A stretch of 64,000 nucleotides of DNA from Gillisella taibaishanensis (GCF_001938985.1 NZ_MKIN01000022.1:1054001-1118000), one strand, 5' to 3'. Positions 21,564 to 31,989 are shown, counted from the first letter of the stretch. A program made the numbers and translations. The notes: a model not told the origin generated them from the letters alone.

Positions 21564-22097
21564 GTCGAATCCCGTTCCTTTGGTTTGGTGGTCGTTTTCC
21601 GCGGGACCTGGATCTGCCGAACCACGCCTGTCGCGGACCAAATGAGTGTGTTGCGCAGATCCTCAAGGACCGGCGATTAGGAAGCGCCAATAACAGATCA
21701 GCTTTTCGAAGTCCAGATGGCATATGCAGAGGCGGTGGAAAAATCCGGTGAGGGCCGCAATACGCCGCGATACCGGGCTTTTTCGCTGCCGGGCTGGAAG
21801 CCGGGACAAGATAATGGCACCGTGTCGAAACGGGGATAGAACCGTGTCGCAAAGAAAGGGACATGACGCATATCGATCTGTCACAGCTTGTGCCATCCGC
21901 GTTTGGTGCTGGGTTCGGCCAGGCATGCGCGACGGATTGAAAGCCTGTCGAAATTTTTATGCGTTTCTGACATAAGCCAAGATCCAGACCCCTGCGACCC
22001 ATCGTAGAAAGGCCTGAACGGCCCGGTATCCATACCCTGCCTCGGCAGGACCTGCCGGGAGCGCCAAAGCCGGACGACGCCTGAAGGAGATGATGAG
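21564..22097. other. Gap between divergent rpsU and soxB
   Basis: About 530 bases with no credible gene; open frames here lack ribosome sites and recognisable content. The half near 22098 forms the leader of soxBDAG and contains overlapping hairpins. The half near 21563 should hold the rpsU promoter. ACCGTGTCG occurs twice (near 21819 and 21841), which may be chance. Confidence 0.5.
22036..22056 (+). promoter_or_regulatory. Mutually exclusive hairpins in the soxB leader
   Basis: CCTGCC (22036-22041), GGCAGG (22044-22049) and CCTGCC (22051-22056) lie in a row, so the middle segment can pair with either neighbour but not both. They end about 40 bases before the soxB start. This is a possible attenuator-like switch, based on pairing alone. 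Confidence 0.25.
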
Positions 22098-23351
22098 ATG
22101 CGCAAATATTCGGTTTTCGCCGTGGCTCGCGAGGCGCTGCGCGCCCATAAAGGCTGGAGCGCGCAATGGGCCTCGCCGGAACCGCGCAAATCCTATGACG
22201 TCATCATCATCGGCGGCGGTGGTCATGGTCTTGGAGCGGCCTATTATCTCGCCAAGGAACACGGCATTACCAATATCGCCGTTTTGGAGCGCGGCTGGAT
22301 CGGCGGCGGCAATACCGGGCGCAACACCACGATCATCCGCTCCAACTATCTCTATGAAGAGAGCATGGATATCTACGAGCATTCGCTCAAGCTGTGGGAA
22401 GGACTTTCCCAGGAACTGAATTACAATGTGATGTATTCGGCCCGTGGCGTGATGATGCTGTCGCACAATGTCCATGACAAGCAGAGCTTCAAACGCCATG
22501 TCCATGCCAACACGCTCTACGGCATCGACAATGAATGGCTGACGCCGGAACAGGCCAAGGCTTACTGTCCGCCGCTCGATATTTCCATGACCGCCCGCTA
22601 CCCCATTAATGGCGCTGCCTTGCAGCGGCGTGGCGGCACGGCCCGTCATGATGCCGTGGCCTGGGGCTATGCCCGCGCAGCTTCGGATCTCGGCGTGCAC
22701 ATCATCCAGAATTGCGAAGTCACCGGCATCCGCCGCGGCCCGAATGGCGAAGTCACCGGCGTCGACACCAATAGAGGCGTGATCGGCGCCAAGAAAATCG
22801 GCGTTTCCGCCGCCGGTCATTCCTCCGTCGTCATGGGCATGGCCGATATCCGCCTGCCGATCCATTCGACCCCGTTACAGGCGCTGGTGTCGGAGCCGTT
22901 GAAGCCGATTTTCCCCTGCGTGGTCATGTCCAACACCGTGCATGCCTATATTTCTCAGTCCGACAAGGGCGAACTGGTGATCGGCGCCGGCACCGACCAG
23001 TATAATTCCTATTCCCAGACCGGCGGTTTGCAGATCATCACCCATACGCTGGACGCGATCTGCGAACTGTTTCCGATCTTCCGCCGGGTGAAGATGATGC
23101 GCCAATGGGGTGGCATTACCGACAACACCGCCGACCGCTCGCCGATCCAGAGCGTAACGCCCGTGAAAAACCTGTTCGTCAATTGCGGCTGGGGCACCGG
23201 CGGCTTCAAGGCCACGCCCGGCTCGGCCAACCTGTTTGCCCATCTGATCGCCAAGGGTGAGCCACATCCGCTGGCCAAGGGCCTGACGCTCGACCGGTTC
23301 CGCACGGGACGGCTGATCGACGAGGCGGCCGCTGCTGCCGTTGCGCATTAA
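22098..23351 (+). CDS. soxB: Sarcosine oxidase subunit beta
   Basis: The 417-residue catalytic subunit of heterotetrameric sarcosine oxidase, which oxidatively demethylates sarcosine to glycine. The FAD-binding motif IIGGGGHGLGAAYYLA lies at residues 37-52. H184 in GGTARHDAVAWG sits where the covalently FMN-linked histidine occurs in characterised enzymes. The C-terminal block NCGWGTGGFKATPGS is conserved. GAAGGAG precedes the ATG at good spacing. It is the first gene of the soxBDAG operon. Confidence 0.96.
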   Translation: MRKYSVFAVAREALRAHKGWSAQWASPEPRKSYDVIIIGGGGHGLGAAYYLAKEHGITNIAVLERGWIGGGNTGRNTTIIRSNYLYEESMDIYEHSLKLWEGLSQELNYNVMYSARGVMMLSHNVHDKQSFKRHVHANTLYGIDNEWLTPEQAKAYCPPLDISMTARYPINGAALQRRGGTARHDAVAWGYARAASDLGVHIIQNCEVTGIRRGPNGEVTGVDTNRGVIGAKKIGVSAAGHSSVVMGMADIRLPIHSTPLQALVSEPLKPIFPCVVMSNTVHAYISQSDKGELVIGAGTDQYNSYSQTGGLQIITHTLDAICELFPIFRRVKMMRQWGGITDNTADRSPIQSVTPVKNLFVNCGWGTGGFKATPGSANLFAHLIAKGEPHPLAKGLTLDRFRTGRLIDEAAAAAVAH

Positions 23352-23369
23352 GGACGAGGAGACAAGACC

Positions 23370-23690
23370 ATGCTGCTGATCACCTGTCCTTACTGCCAGG
23401 ATGCCCGCTCCGAACTCGAATTTCGCGGCGCCGGCGAGGCGCATATCGTGCGCCCCACCAACATCGCCGAGATTTCCGATGAAGAATTCGAGGACTTCTT
23501 CTTTCTGCGTGACAATCCCAAAGGCCTGATTTTCGAACGCTGGCGCCACATGCATGGCTGCGGCCGCTTCTTCAACGCCGTGCGCGACACGGTCAGCGAC
23601 CGGATCCTGCTGACCTACAAGGCCGGCCAACCGAAGCCCGATGCGGCAGCGATCCAGTCCATCATCGACAGCAAGGGAGCAGGCGAATGA
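23370..23690 (+). CDS. soxD: Sarcosine oxidase subunit delta
   Basis: A 106-residue small subunit. It has the zinc-binding pattern of the family: CPYCQDARSELEF near the N terminus and an HGCGRFFNAVRDT block further on. It starts 18 bases after soxB, and its stop overlaps the soxA start (ATGA). The role is structural within the alpha-beta-gamma-delta enzyme. Confidence 0.95.
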   Translation: MLLITCPYCQDARSELEFRGAGEAHIVRPTNIAEISDEEFEDFFFLRDNPKGLIFERWRHMHGCGRFFNAVRDTVSDRILLTYKAGQPKPDAAAIQSIIDSKGAGE

Positions 23691-26680
23691 GCGGCGCCAA
23701 TCGTATTCCAGGCCATGGTCGCCTGACCCCGGCCCGCACCGCCCGTTTCACCTATGACGGCCGCATTCTGACGGCGCTGGAAGGCGATACCGTCGCCTCG
23801 GCGCTGCTCGCCAACGGCATTCATCTGGCCGGCCGCTCGTTCAAATATCACCGCCCGCGCGGCATCCTCACCGCCGGTCCGGAAGAGCCGAATGCGCTGC
23901 TCGACATTTCACGCGACAGTGCAAGACGCCAGCCGAATGTGCGCGCCACGGTGCAGGACGTATTCGACGGCATGAAGGTTTCGACCCAGAACCGCTGGCC
24001 GTCGCTGTCGCTGGATATCGGTGCGGTCAACGATCTCCTGTCGCCGCTGTTCGTCGCCGGTTTCTACTACAAGACCTTCATGTGGCCGAAGCGCTTCTGG
24101 CACTCGGTCTATGAGCCGATCATCCGCCGGGCCGCAGGCCTCGGCGTTGCCCCGACCGAGGAAGATCCTGACCATTACGCCAACCGCTATGCCCATTGCG
24201 ACGTAATGGTGGTCGGCGGTGGCGCGGCCGGTCTGACGGCGGCCCTGGCCGCTGCTGAAACCGGCGCCTCTGTCATCCTTTGCGACGAGCAGCCCGAGAT
24301 GGGCGGCGCCTTCCATTATGATACCGCCACCGTGATCGACGGCCAGAGCGGCTATGACTGGGCGCAAGGCGTCGTTGCCAAGCTGAAGGCGATGCCAAAC
24401 GTGACGGTGCTGACCCGCACCACGGCGTTTGGCTACTATAATCACAATTACCTATCGCTCGCCGAGCGCGTCACCGACCATCTCGCCAAGCCCGCCAAGG
24501 GCCTGCCGCGCGAGCGGCTGTGGCAGGTGCGCGCCCAAAAGGTGGTGCTCGCCACCGGTGCCATCGAGCGGCATATGGTGTTTGCCAACAATGACCGGCC
24601 CGGCATCATGCTGGCATCGGCGGCCCGCACCTATCTCAACCATTTCGGCGTGGCCGTCGGCGCCAAACTCGCGGTCTACACGGCCCATGATTCGGCCTAC
24701 GAAGCCGCCATCGACCTGAAACAGGCCGGCGTCAGCGTTGCCGCCATCATCGATTGCCGTCGTAATCCCGGCGAGACCGTGCTGGCGGCGGCAAAGGCTG
24801 CCGGCATCGAAGTGCTGACCGAGCATTGCGTACTGGACACGGCAGGCCGGCTGCGGCTGAAGTCGATCACCATCGCCGGCAAGGGCGGCTTCGACCGGCG
24901 CAAGCTTGAAGTCGACGCGCTGCTGATGAGCGGCGGTTGGACGCCGTCGGTGCATCTGTTCTCGCAATCGCGCGGCAAGCTGAAATTCGACGCCGTCAAC
25001 CAGCGCTTCCTGCCCGACGTTTATGCTCAGGACGGCATCTGCGTCGGCGCCTGCAATGGCACCGACGATCTCGCAGCGCTTCTGGCAGAGGCTAAGGCCG
25101 CCGGCGCGAAATTTGCCACCGAGACCGGCGCGGATGGTGCCAGCAGCGCAGCGCCCGCAGGCCATAATGCCCATGCCTGGACCGGCGGCATGATCGGCGC
25201 TGCCGAAGGTGCCGGCCCTGACGATTCGGTCAAAGCCTTCATCGACTTCCAGCATGATGTCTGTGCCAAGGATATCAGGCTTGCGGTGCGCGAAGGCATG
25301 CAATCCATAGAGCATATCAAGCGCTTCACCACCAATGGCATGGCGTCCGACCAAGGCAAGCTCTCCAACATGCATGGCCTGGCGATTGCCGCGGAAATGC
25401 TGGGTAAGGAGATCCCGCAGGTCGGTCTCACCACCTTCCGCGCACCCTATACGCCCGTCACCTTCGGCACGCTGATCAACCATTCGCGCGGCGAACTGTT
25501 CGACCCGACCCGCAAGACGCCGATGCATGCGCTGGAAACCGCACTCGGCGCCGAATTCGAAGATGTCGGCAATTGGAAGCGTGCCTGGTATTATCCCCGC
25601 CCCGGCGAGGACATGCATGCCGCGGTCAACCGCGAATGCAAAACCGCCCGTGATGTCGCCGGCATTTTCAACGCCTCGACGCTCGGCAAGATCGAGGTGG
25701 TCGGCCCGGATGCGGCAAAATTCCTCAACCTGATCTACACCAACCCCTGGGACAGCCTCAAACCCGGCAAGTGCCGCTACGGCATCATGACCCGGGAAGA
25801 CGGCTTCATCTATGACGATGGCGTCGTCGGGCGGCTGGCGGAAGACCGCTTCCACGTAACGACCACGACCGGCGGGGCGCCGCGCGTGCTCAACCACATG
25901 GAAGACTATCTGCAAACCGAATTCCCCGACCTGAAGGTCTGGCTGACCTCGACGACCGAGCAATGGGCGGTCATTGCCGTGCAGGGGCCGAAGGCGCGCG
26001 AGATCATTGAGCCCTTCGTCGAAGGCATCGATATCGCGGGCGAGGCTTTCCCGCATATGAGCGTCGCCGAGGGCAAGTTCTGCGGCGTGCCGACAAGGCT
26101 CTTCCGCGTCTCCTTCACCGGCGAAGTGGGCTTTGAAATCAACGTGCCCGCAGACTTCGGCGCCTCTGTGTTCGAGACGGTTTGGAAGCGGGCCGAAAGC
26201 CTCGGCGCCTGCCTCTATGGCACCGAAACCATGCACGTGCTGCGCGCCGAAAAGGGCTATATCATCGTCGGCCAGGATACCGATGGCACGCTGACGCCTG
26301 ACGATGCCAATTACGGCTGGGCGGTCTCGAAGAAGAAGACCGACTTCGTCGGCATTCGCGGCTTGAAACGGCCTGACCTGGTCAAGGAAGGCCGCAAGCA
26401 GCTGGTCGGCCTCAAGACCAAGGACCCGAACGAAGTGCTGGAGGAAGGCGCGCAGATCGTCGCCAATCCAAACCAGGCAAAACCTATGACCATGCTCGGC
26501 CATGTCACCTCGTCCTACTGGTCGGAGACACTGGGCCGCTCGATTGCCATCGCCATGGTCGCGGGTGGGCGCGGGCGCATGGGCGAGGCGCTCTACGTGC
26601 CGATGGCCGACAAGACCATAACTGTCGAAGTCTGCGACATGGTATTCTACGACAAGGAAGGGAGCCGCATCCATGGCTGA
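23687..26680 (+). CDS. soxA: Sarcosine oxidase subunit alpha
   Basis: A 997-residue subunit. The N-terminal region has the 2Fe-2S-ferredoxin-like fold seen in this family (RSFKYHRPRGIL). Next comes a dinucleotide-binding domain (VVGGGAAGLTAALAAAETGA near residue 180) that holds NAD. The C-terminal 400 residues form a GcvT-like aminomethyltransferase domain, which passes the one-carbon unit to tetrahydrofolate to give 5,10-methylenetetrahydrofolate. The start overlaps soxD by four bases and the end overlaps soxG by eight, so the four genes are tightly coupled. Confidence 0.96.
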   Translation: MSGANRIPGHGRLTPARTARFTYDGRILTALEGDTVASALLANGIHLAGRSFKYHRPRGILTAGPEEPNALLDISRDSARRQPNVRATVQDVFDGMKVSTQNRWPSLSLDIGAVNDLLSPLFVAGFYYKTFMWPKRFWHSVYEPIIRRAAGLGVAPTEEDPDHYANRYAHCDVMVVGGGAAGLTAALAAAETGASVILCDEQPEMGGAFHYDTATVIDGQSGYDWAQGVVAKLKAMPNVTVLTRTTAFGYYNHNYLSLAERVTDHLAKPAKGLPRERLWQVRAQKVVLATGAIERHMVFANNDRPGIMLASAARTYLNHFGVAVGAKLAVYTAHDSAYEAAIDLKQAGVSVAAIIDCRRNPGETVLAAAKAAGIEVLTEHCVLDTAGRLRLKSITIAGKGGFDRRKLEVDALLMSGGWTPSVHLFSQSRGKLKFDAVNQRFLPDVYAQDGICVGACNGTDDLAALLAEAKAAGAKFATETGADGASSAAPAGHNAHAWTGGMIGAAEGAGPDDSVKAFIDFQHDVCAKDIRLAVREGMQSIEHIKRFTTNGMASDQGKLSNMHGLAIAAEMLGKEIPQVGLTTFRAPYTPVTFGTLINHSRGELFDPTRKTPMHALETALGAEFEDVGNWKRAWYYPRPGEDMHAAVNRECKTARDVAGIFNASTLGKIEVVGPDAAKFLNLIYTNPWDSLKPGKCRYGIMTREDGFIYDDGVVGRLAEDRFHVTTTTGGAPRVLNHMEDYLQTEFPDLKVWLTSTTEQWAVIAVQGPKAREIIEPFVEGIDIAGEAFPHMSVAEGKFCGVPTRLFRVSFTGEVGFEINVPADFGASVFETVWKRAESLGACLYGTETMHVLRAEKGYIIVGQDTDGTLTPDDANYGWAVSKKKTDFVGIRGLKRPDLVKEGRKQLVGLKTKDPNEVLEEGAQIVANPNQAKPMTMLGHVTSSYWSETLGRSIAIAMVAGGRGRMGEALYVPMADKTITVEVCDMVFYDKEGSRIHG

Positions 26681-27239
26681 ATCAGTGATGGCAACTCCGG
26701 CAAGCGCCACCCGCAAGCCGGTTCTCGACGGCGCCTATGGCGGCTCCGCCCATGTGGTCCTGACACCGGCCGCCCCTGCCGCGCGCATCTCGCTGCGCGC
26801 CGGCGCGGATGCCGTCGCCGGCCTCTCCTCCGCGCTCGGCCTCACGCTGCCGACCGCGCCAAAAACTTCAGCCCATTCAGGCTCCCGGCTGGCCTTCTGG
26901 CTCGGCCCGGACGAATGGCTAGTCATCGACGAAGACGGCACCGACCTGATTGCCGCCTGCGCCGCCTCGGGCGCGACCCATGCTGCCAATGACATTTCCC
27001 ACCGCAATACCGCCATCCTGGTCTCCGGCCCCGGCGTGACCAAAGCCCTCAACGCCGCCTGCCCGCTCGACCTGACGCTCAAAACCTTCCCCCTCGGCGC
27101 CGTCACCCGCACCGTGTTCGGCAAGATCGAAATCGTGCTCTACCGGATGAGCGAAGAGGCCTTTCGCGTGGAATGCTGGCGGTCGTTTGCGGATTATGCG
27201 TTTGGGATGTTGGCCGAGGGGGCGGCGGACGCGGCATAA
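26673..27239 (+). CDS. soxG: Sarcosine oxidase subunit gamma
   Basis: A 188-residue subunit related to the GcvT fold. Recognisable blocks are LAFWLGPDEWLV, NDISHRNTAILVSGP and the end segment FRVECWRSFADYAFGML. It begins inside the last codons of soxA and closes the soxBDAG operon. A repeat-rich block with several hairpins follows, one of which could protect or terminate the transcript. Confidence 0.94.
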   Translation: MAESVMATPASATRKPVLDGAYGGSAHVVLTPAAPAARISLRAGADAVAGLSSALGLTLPTAPKTSAHSGSRLAFWLGPDEWLVIDEDGTDLIAACAASGATHAANDISHRNTAILVSGPGVTKALNAACPLDLTLKTFPLGAVTRTVFGKIEIVLYRMSEEAFRVECWRSFADYAFGMLAEGAADAA

Positions 27240-27260
27240 AGCACTGAGCTTAAGCTAGAG

Positions 27261-27303
27261 TTTGTCAGGGAAAAGTGGAGCCCGGTTTTCCCGAAAAGAC
27301 AAA
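27261..27303. repeat. Palindrome related to the glgB-glgC repeat
   Basis: TTTGTCAGGGAAAA and TTTTCCCGAAAAGACAAA pair imperfectly around GTGGAGCCCGG. The outer TTTGTC/GACAAA and inner GGGAAAA/TTTTCCC arms resemble those of the element at 9092-9129. Confidence 0.6.
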
Positions 27304-27317
27304 TGGAAACAAAAAAA

Positions 27318-27360
27318 TCTAGAGACTGTCTGGTTCAATCTGAACCTGACAGTCTCTAGA
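27318..27360. repeat. 43-bp near-perfect palindrome
   Basis: TCTAGAGACTGTC and GACAGTCTCTAGA, plus inner GGTTCA/TGAACC, form a 20-position stem with one T-T mismatch and a three-base loop. Seven A residues precede it, so on the minus strand the hairpin is followed by a T-run. It could therefore end read-through of the SDR gene 370 bases away. Confidence 0.8.
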
Positions 27361-27410
27361 GTATCGGACAGAAAACCGGGATCTAGAGTGCAGGACGCAA
27401 AGTTCTCACG

Positions 27411-27615
27411 GCTTCGCCACCCCCTCATCCGGCTGCCGCCACCTTCTCCCCGCTGGGGAGAAGAGACTTGCGGCACTCTCCTGTGCCATATCTGGGGCTG
27501 CAAAGAGCGACCAGAGACCCCTTTTCAACACGAGGATCATGACTGAAGGCTATCGTCGTGGCCTCTTCTCCCCAGCGGGGAGAAGTCCCCGGCAGGGGAT
27601 GAGGGGGGCGAAGCC
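27411..27615. repeat. 205-bp element with 50-bp inverted terminal repeats
   Basis: The left arm (27411-27466: GGCTTCGCC, CCCCCTCATCC, CTTCTCCCC) recurs inverted as the right arm (27564-27615: CTTCTCCCC, GGATGAGGGGGG, CGAAGCC). Each arm contains a smaller hairpin, CTTCTCCCCGCTGGGGAGAAG on the left. About 100 unique bases lie between. No transposase is encoded, so it looks like a non-autonomous or degenerate mobile element. Confidence 0.75.
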
Positions 27616-27731
27616 CATAAATCGCTTGCGTCGTGTACTCTAAATCGGCATCGGTCCGACGCGCTAGATTTCTGTTTCTGCATCGGATTTTTCCGAAAGA
27701 CAGTTCCCACTTTTCAGCCCATGCACCAAGC

Positions 27732-28793
27732 TCACGGAATAAGCCTGTCCCGGCGCAATTGCGCAAAGAGCGTGAAAAACGCCTCGTCGGTCGGCTGATA
27801 GCGGTTAAAGCCCATCACCCGGCTTTTGCTCATGTCCGTCACCACTTCGATCGGCCGGCCCAGATCGGCATCGGTGTGCCATGGCGAGGCGAGGCGCGAT
27901 AGGTCGGGCTCGGCAAGGCCATAGCGCTCGGCGATCTGCCGCCAGAGGGGGGCGTCCTCGGCCATCTGCTGTTCAAGCGGCTGGATGGTGCCGTCGAAAG
28001 CTGCGGGCTCAAGACCGAACCAGTTGGCGATCCGGCCCCACATCCAGCTCCAGCGGAAGATATCGCCATTGACTACGTTGAAGGCCTGGTTGCGGCAGGA
28101 TGGCGTGGTCGCGGCCCAGAGCAGATGCTCGGCCAAGAGCCCGGCATCGGTCATGTCGGTTAGGCCATTCCACTGCGCCGCCGATCCGGGAAACCGGAAG
28201 GGACGCCCGGTTTCGCGGCACAGCGTGGCATAAACGGCAAGCGTCGTTCCCATATTCATGGCATTACCGACCGCCTTGCCGATGACGGTATGCGGGCGAT
28301 GCACGCTCCAGGAAAAACCGTCGCGCTGGGCTGCGGCAAACACCTCGTCTTCCTGCGCGTAATAGAAGTTCTCGACATCGAGCCTGCCCTGATCCTCACG
28401 GAACGGCGTCTGTGGCAAAACGCCCTTGCCATAGGCCTCGAACGGGCCGAGATAATGCTTCAATCCGGTGACCAGCCCCACATGGGCAACGGACCCTGCA
28501 GGCCGCAGGGCATCGAGCAGATTGCGCACCATGGCCGCGTTGACACGGATATTCTCCGCCTCACTCTCCTGCCGCGCCCAGGTGGTAATGAAAACCCGAT
28601 CCGGCTTGAAACCGCCAAGCTTATCGGCAAGTCCCTCGCGATCACGCAGATCGGCCGCGACCGGCACGACACCATCGCGCGTGACAGGCGTGCGGGCCAA
28701 CCCATGCACCGTCCATCCCTGGCGCACCAAAAGATCTGCCGCAGCGCTGCCGACAATGCCGCTGGCGCCGACAACCAATGCTGATCCAACCAT
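27732..28793 (-). CDS. SDR family oxidoreductase, PRISE (progesterone 5-beta-reductase/iridoid synthase-like) type
   Basis: A 353-residue extended short-chain dehydrogenase. The nucleotide-binding motif is VVGASGIVGSAAADLL at the N terminus, and the modified active site FYYAQEDEVF carries the Tyr of the PRISE subgroup. Later blocks (WSVHRPHTVIG, FNVVNGDIFRWSWMW) are also typical. It probably reduces an enone or related carbonyl with NADPH; the substrate is unknown. AAGGAG is best placed for the ATG at 28793, two codons inside the longest frame. It diverges from an HxlR regulator, which is probably its repressor. Confidence 0.9.
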   Translation of the reverse strand: MVGSALVVGASGIVGSAAADLLVRQGWTVHGLARTPVTRDGVVPVAADLRDREGLADKLGGFKPDRVFITTWARQESEAENIRVNAAMVRNLLDALRPAGSVAHVGLVTGLKHYLGPFEAYGKGVLPQTPFREDQGRLDVENFYYAQEDEVFAAAQRDGFSWSVHRPHTVIGKAVGNAMNMGTTLAVYATLCRETGRPFRFPGSAAQWNGLTDMTDAGLLAEHLLWAATTPSCRNQAFNVVNGDIFRWSWMWGRIANWFGLEPAAFDGTIQPLEQQMAEDAPLWRQIAERYGLAEPDLSRLASPWHTDADLGRPIEVVTDMSKSRVMGFNRYQPTDEAFFTLFAQLRRDRLIP

Positions 28794-28813
28794 GTTCATG
28801 CTCCTTCTGTCTG

Positions 28814-28842
28814 AAGGCAGGCATTTAGGCGCGGCTTGCCTT
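28814..28842. promoter_or_regulatory. Candidate HxlR operator
   Basis: AAGGCA (28814-28819) and TGCCTT (28837-28842) form an inverted repeat in the 98-base gap between the divergent SDR and HxlR genes. Position and symmetry suit a dimeric regulator. No experimental motif is known to me. Confidence 0.3.
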
Positions 28843-28891
28843 TCGAAAAGACGGCACCATTTACGGGCCTAGACACCAGAAGGTAACCACA

Positions 28892-29275
28892 ATGCAACCA
28901 GGAACGCCGGAAACAGAATGGCGAGAAGACTGCGCGCCAAGGCGCGTGCTCGACCTGTTTTCCACCAAATGGACCAGCATGGTGCTGCACACGCTGCATG
29001 CCCGCCATGGCGGCAAAGCCCGCACCGGCGTGCTGCTGCGCAGCCTGCCCGGCATTTCCAAGAAGATGCTGACCCAGACCCTGCGCGACATGGAGACGAC
29101 AGGCCTGATTTCCCGCCATGTCGAAGCCACCTTGCCGCCCGCTGTCGAATACCGGCTAACCCCGCTCGGCCACCGCTTCATCGAGCCGGTTGAGCTGCTC
29201 TACGCTTGGGGCCGCGCCAATGCCGATGCGTTGGATGCATTGCAACCAAGGCCCGGGTCACGACGAGAGGGGTGA
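28892..29275 (+). CDS. HxlR family transcriptional regulator
   Basis: A 127-residue winged-helix regulator of the HxlR family. The helix-turn-helix region is preceded by VLDLFSTKWTSMVLHTL and includes LLRSLPGISKKMLTQTLRDME. The wing carries the usual PPAVEYRLTPLGH segment, followed by a C-terminal dimerisation helix with the aromatic block LYAWGRAN. It diverges from the SDR gene and probably represses it in response to an electrophile or the SDR substrate. AGAAGG precedes the ATG. Confidence 0.92.
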   Translation: MQPGTPETEWREDCAPRRVLDLFSTKWTSMVLHTLHARHGGKARTGVLLRSLPGISKKMLTQTLRDMETTGLISRHVEATLPPAVEYRLTPLGHRFIEPVELLYAWGRANADALDALQPRPGSRREG

Positions 29276-29365
29276 GGCGGCGTTCAAGATTTCTGGAATG
29301 CGATCGCTTGCTCCCCTAGGCCTCACATCGGCACTGATGAGGTGGCTGCGACAAGGTCGCTTAAA

Positions 29366-30553
29366 CTATTGCACCGGTACCAGATGAACGGGGCGCGGCG
29401 CCAGCAGGGGGGCGTTGTCAGCCTTCTTCGGCATCACGTCGAACTGCCATAGGCAGTTGTTATCGCCGCCGCTGTCCGTCACGCATTGTGAAAGATCCTG
29501 AGTACGACGCTCGAAGGCAGACCGGACGCAAGCCCGCGCCTGCACCGGCGGAATACCGCCGATGACGCCGAGCGGACAGGTTGCCTGCACGAAGGAGAGC
29601 CAAGCTCGCTGGCTCTTGATGAGCACGTCGCGCTGGGCATCTGTCGCGCCGTTCAAGGCAGACTTATAGGCCTGCGAAAGCTTGATATCAGCCTTGCCCA
29701 GCTCGCCATCGGCGCAGATCACCACTTCAATCGGTGTCTTCGGTGCATCGCAGTTGAAGCTGGCTCGCGGCGCCGGTGCCGTGGCGGTCGCCTCTTCCGC
29801 TTCGCTGTCATCGACACACTCTGCCGTCCCTGTCTGGAAACACTGGTTGATGGCTGTAAACCGCGCCTCGAAGGCCGACCTCAGGCAGTCCACGACCTCG
29901 GTTTTGGCACTGCCATCGGGCTTGCACCGTGACGTTATCCGGTCGAGCCATACCTTCTGACGTTCGGTAATATGGCGCTTGTCCTCGGCCGTTTGCGCAG
30001 ACTGCATTTCGTCGCGAAAACTATCGTTCAGCACCAGATCGGCTCGCCCCAAGGCGGGAGACGCGCAAATGCTGCGCTCCAGCGGCGTTTGTGCCTTGGC
30101 ACAATCGAAACTGGCCTTGGGCAATGGCGTCCTGGCAAGCTTGGGATTGGCGCTGAATTGCTCGGCAATTCCAACCTGACAGCCGGCGGCCATCGACATA
30201 TAGAACGTGCCAGACGTCATGCTGTATTGGTAAGCGCAGAGCTGCATACGATCAGCGTAATTCGTCATCTCGCTCTTGTTGAGTTTGGGGACGAAATCGG
30301 CTTCGCATTTCCGTACAGCAGCTGCGGCAAAGGCCGTGTCGGCGCTCGATCCCCATATGCAGTCGTTATACAGCGCCGCTGCGGCCTTGCAGGACTTGGT
30401 CTTGGTGATGGCCGCCAGCAGCTCATCGCCGGTGCCATTGCCCGGTCCACTGCATCCGCCCGGAGTTTCGGCATGCGCTTGCGGCGTGACGACCGCTAAG
30501 AGGCAAAACAAGACCATGCACAACAGAGGCCGTAAAGTTCGCTTGAAAGCCAT
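29366..30553 (-). CDS. Secreted protein with two LprI (DUF1311) domains
   Basis: A 395-residue protein with a Sec signal peptide (positively charged start, hydrophobic core, cleavage near QAHAETPG). Two copies of the lysozyme-inhibitor LprI-like domain follow in the middle and C-terminal parts. Each begins FDCAKAQTPLERSICAS or FNCDAPKTPIEVVICAD and includes a WL segment (RQKVWLDRI and QRAWLSFV) and a CLRSAF/CVRSAF end. The conserved cysteines suggest disulfides in the periplasm. The N-terminal 130 residues are also Cys-rich but I do not recognise them. Family members inhibit lysozyme in some bacteria; this role is only inferred here. Confidence 0.85.
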   Translation of the reverse strand: MAFKRTLRPLLCMVLFCLLAVVTPQAHAETPGGCSGPGNGTGDELLAAITKTKSCKAAAALYNDCIWGSSADTAFAAAAVRKCEADFVPKLNKSEMTNYADRMQLCAYQYSMTSGTFYMSMAAGCQVGIAEQFSANPKLARTPLPKASFDCAKAQTPLERSICASPALGRADLVLNDSFRDEMQSAQTAEDKRHITERQKVWLDRITSRCKPDGSAKTEVVDCLRSAFEARFTAINQCFQTGTAECVDDSEAEEATATAPAPRASFNCDAPKTPIEVVICADGELGKADIKLSQAYKSALNGATDAQRDVLIKSQRAWLSFVQATCPLGVIGGIPPVQARACVRSAFERRTQDLSQCVTDSGGDNNCLWQFDVMPKKADNAPLLAPRPVHLVPVQ

Positions 30554-30684
30554 CGGACGACGCGCTCCTCGATGATCCTGCCCTAGGCAGGGTAACGACT
30601 GAGCGATGGGTCGGGCAAGTCTTGAAACGGCATCAAGGTCGAAGGCATAGGCTCTCGTTCGAGCCTATGCCTTGTTTCATCAGC

Positions 30685-31884
<1,200 letters not shown>

Positions 31885-31989
31885 CTATCAGTTTAGGCTA
31901 AAGTTGAATGAGCCGGCGCTGCACCGTTGACTTGTAGCCCAAACGGCGCAAAACACCTTCAAAATTCGCCACGCTCCGGAGCCATCACC

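Larger units (their letters stand above)
27240..27731. other. Repeat-rich intergenic block between soxG and SDR gene
   Basis: About 490 bases between two converging genes with no credible coding sequence. Open frames here read through the palindromes and have no family content. It holds three nested or adjacent palindromic elements (27261-27303, 27318-27360 and 27411-27615) of the mosaic type found between rhizobial genes. Confidence 0.75.

Noticed and set aside
21541..22002. Minus-strand open frame of 153 codons upstream of rpsU
   Set aside because: It overlaps the rpsU start and its leader, lacks a ribosome site and shows no family content.
24452..26716. Minus-strand open frame of 754 codons opposite soxA
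   Set aside because: It is antisense to a gene with intact FAD/NAD and GcvT motifs, and its protein is low-complexity and unrecognised.
27262..27766. Short open frames crossing the repeat block
   Set aside because: They read through palindromes and differ only by repeat content, so they are not genes.
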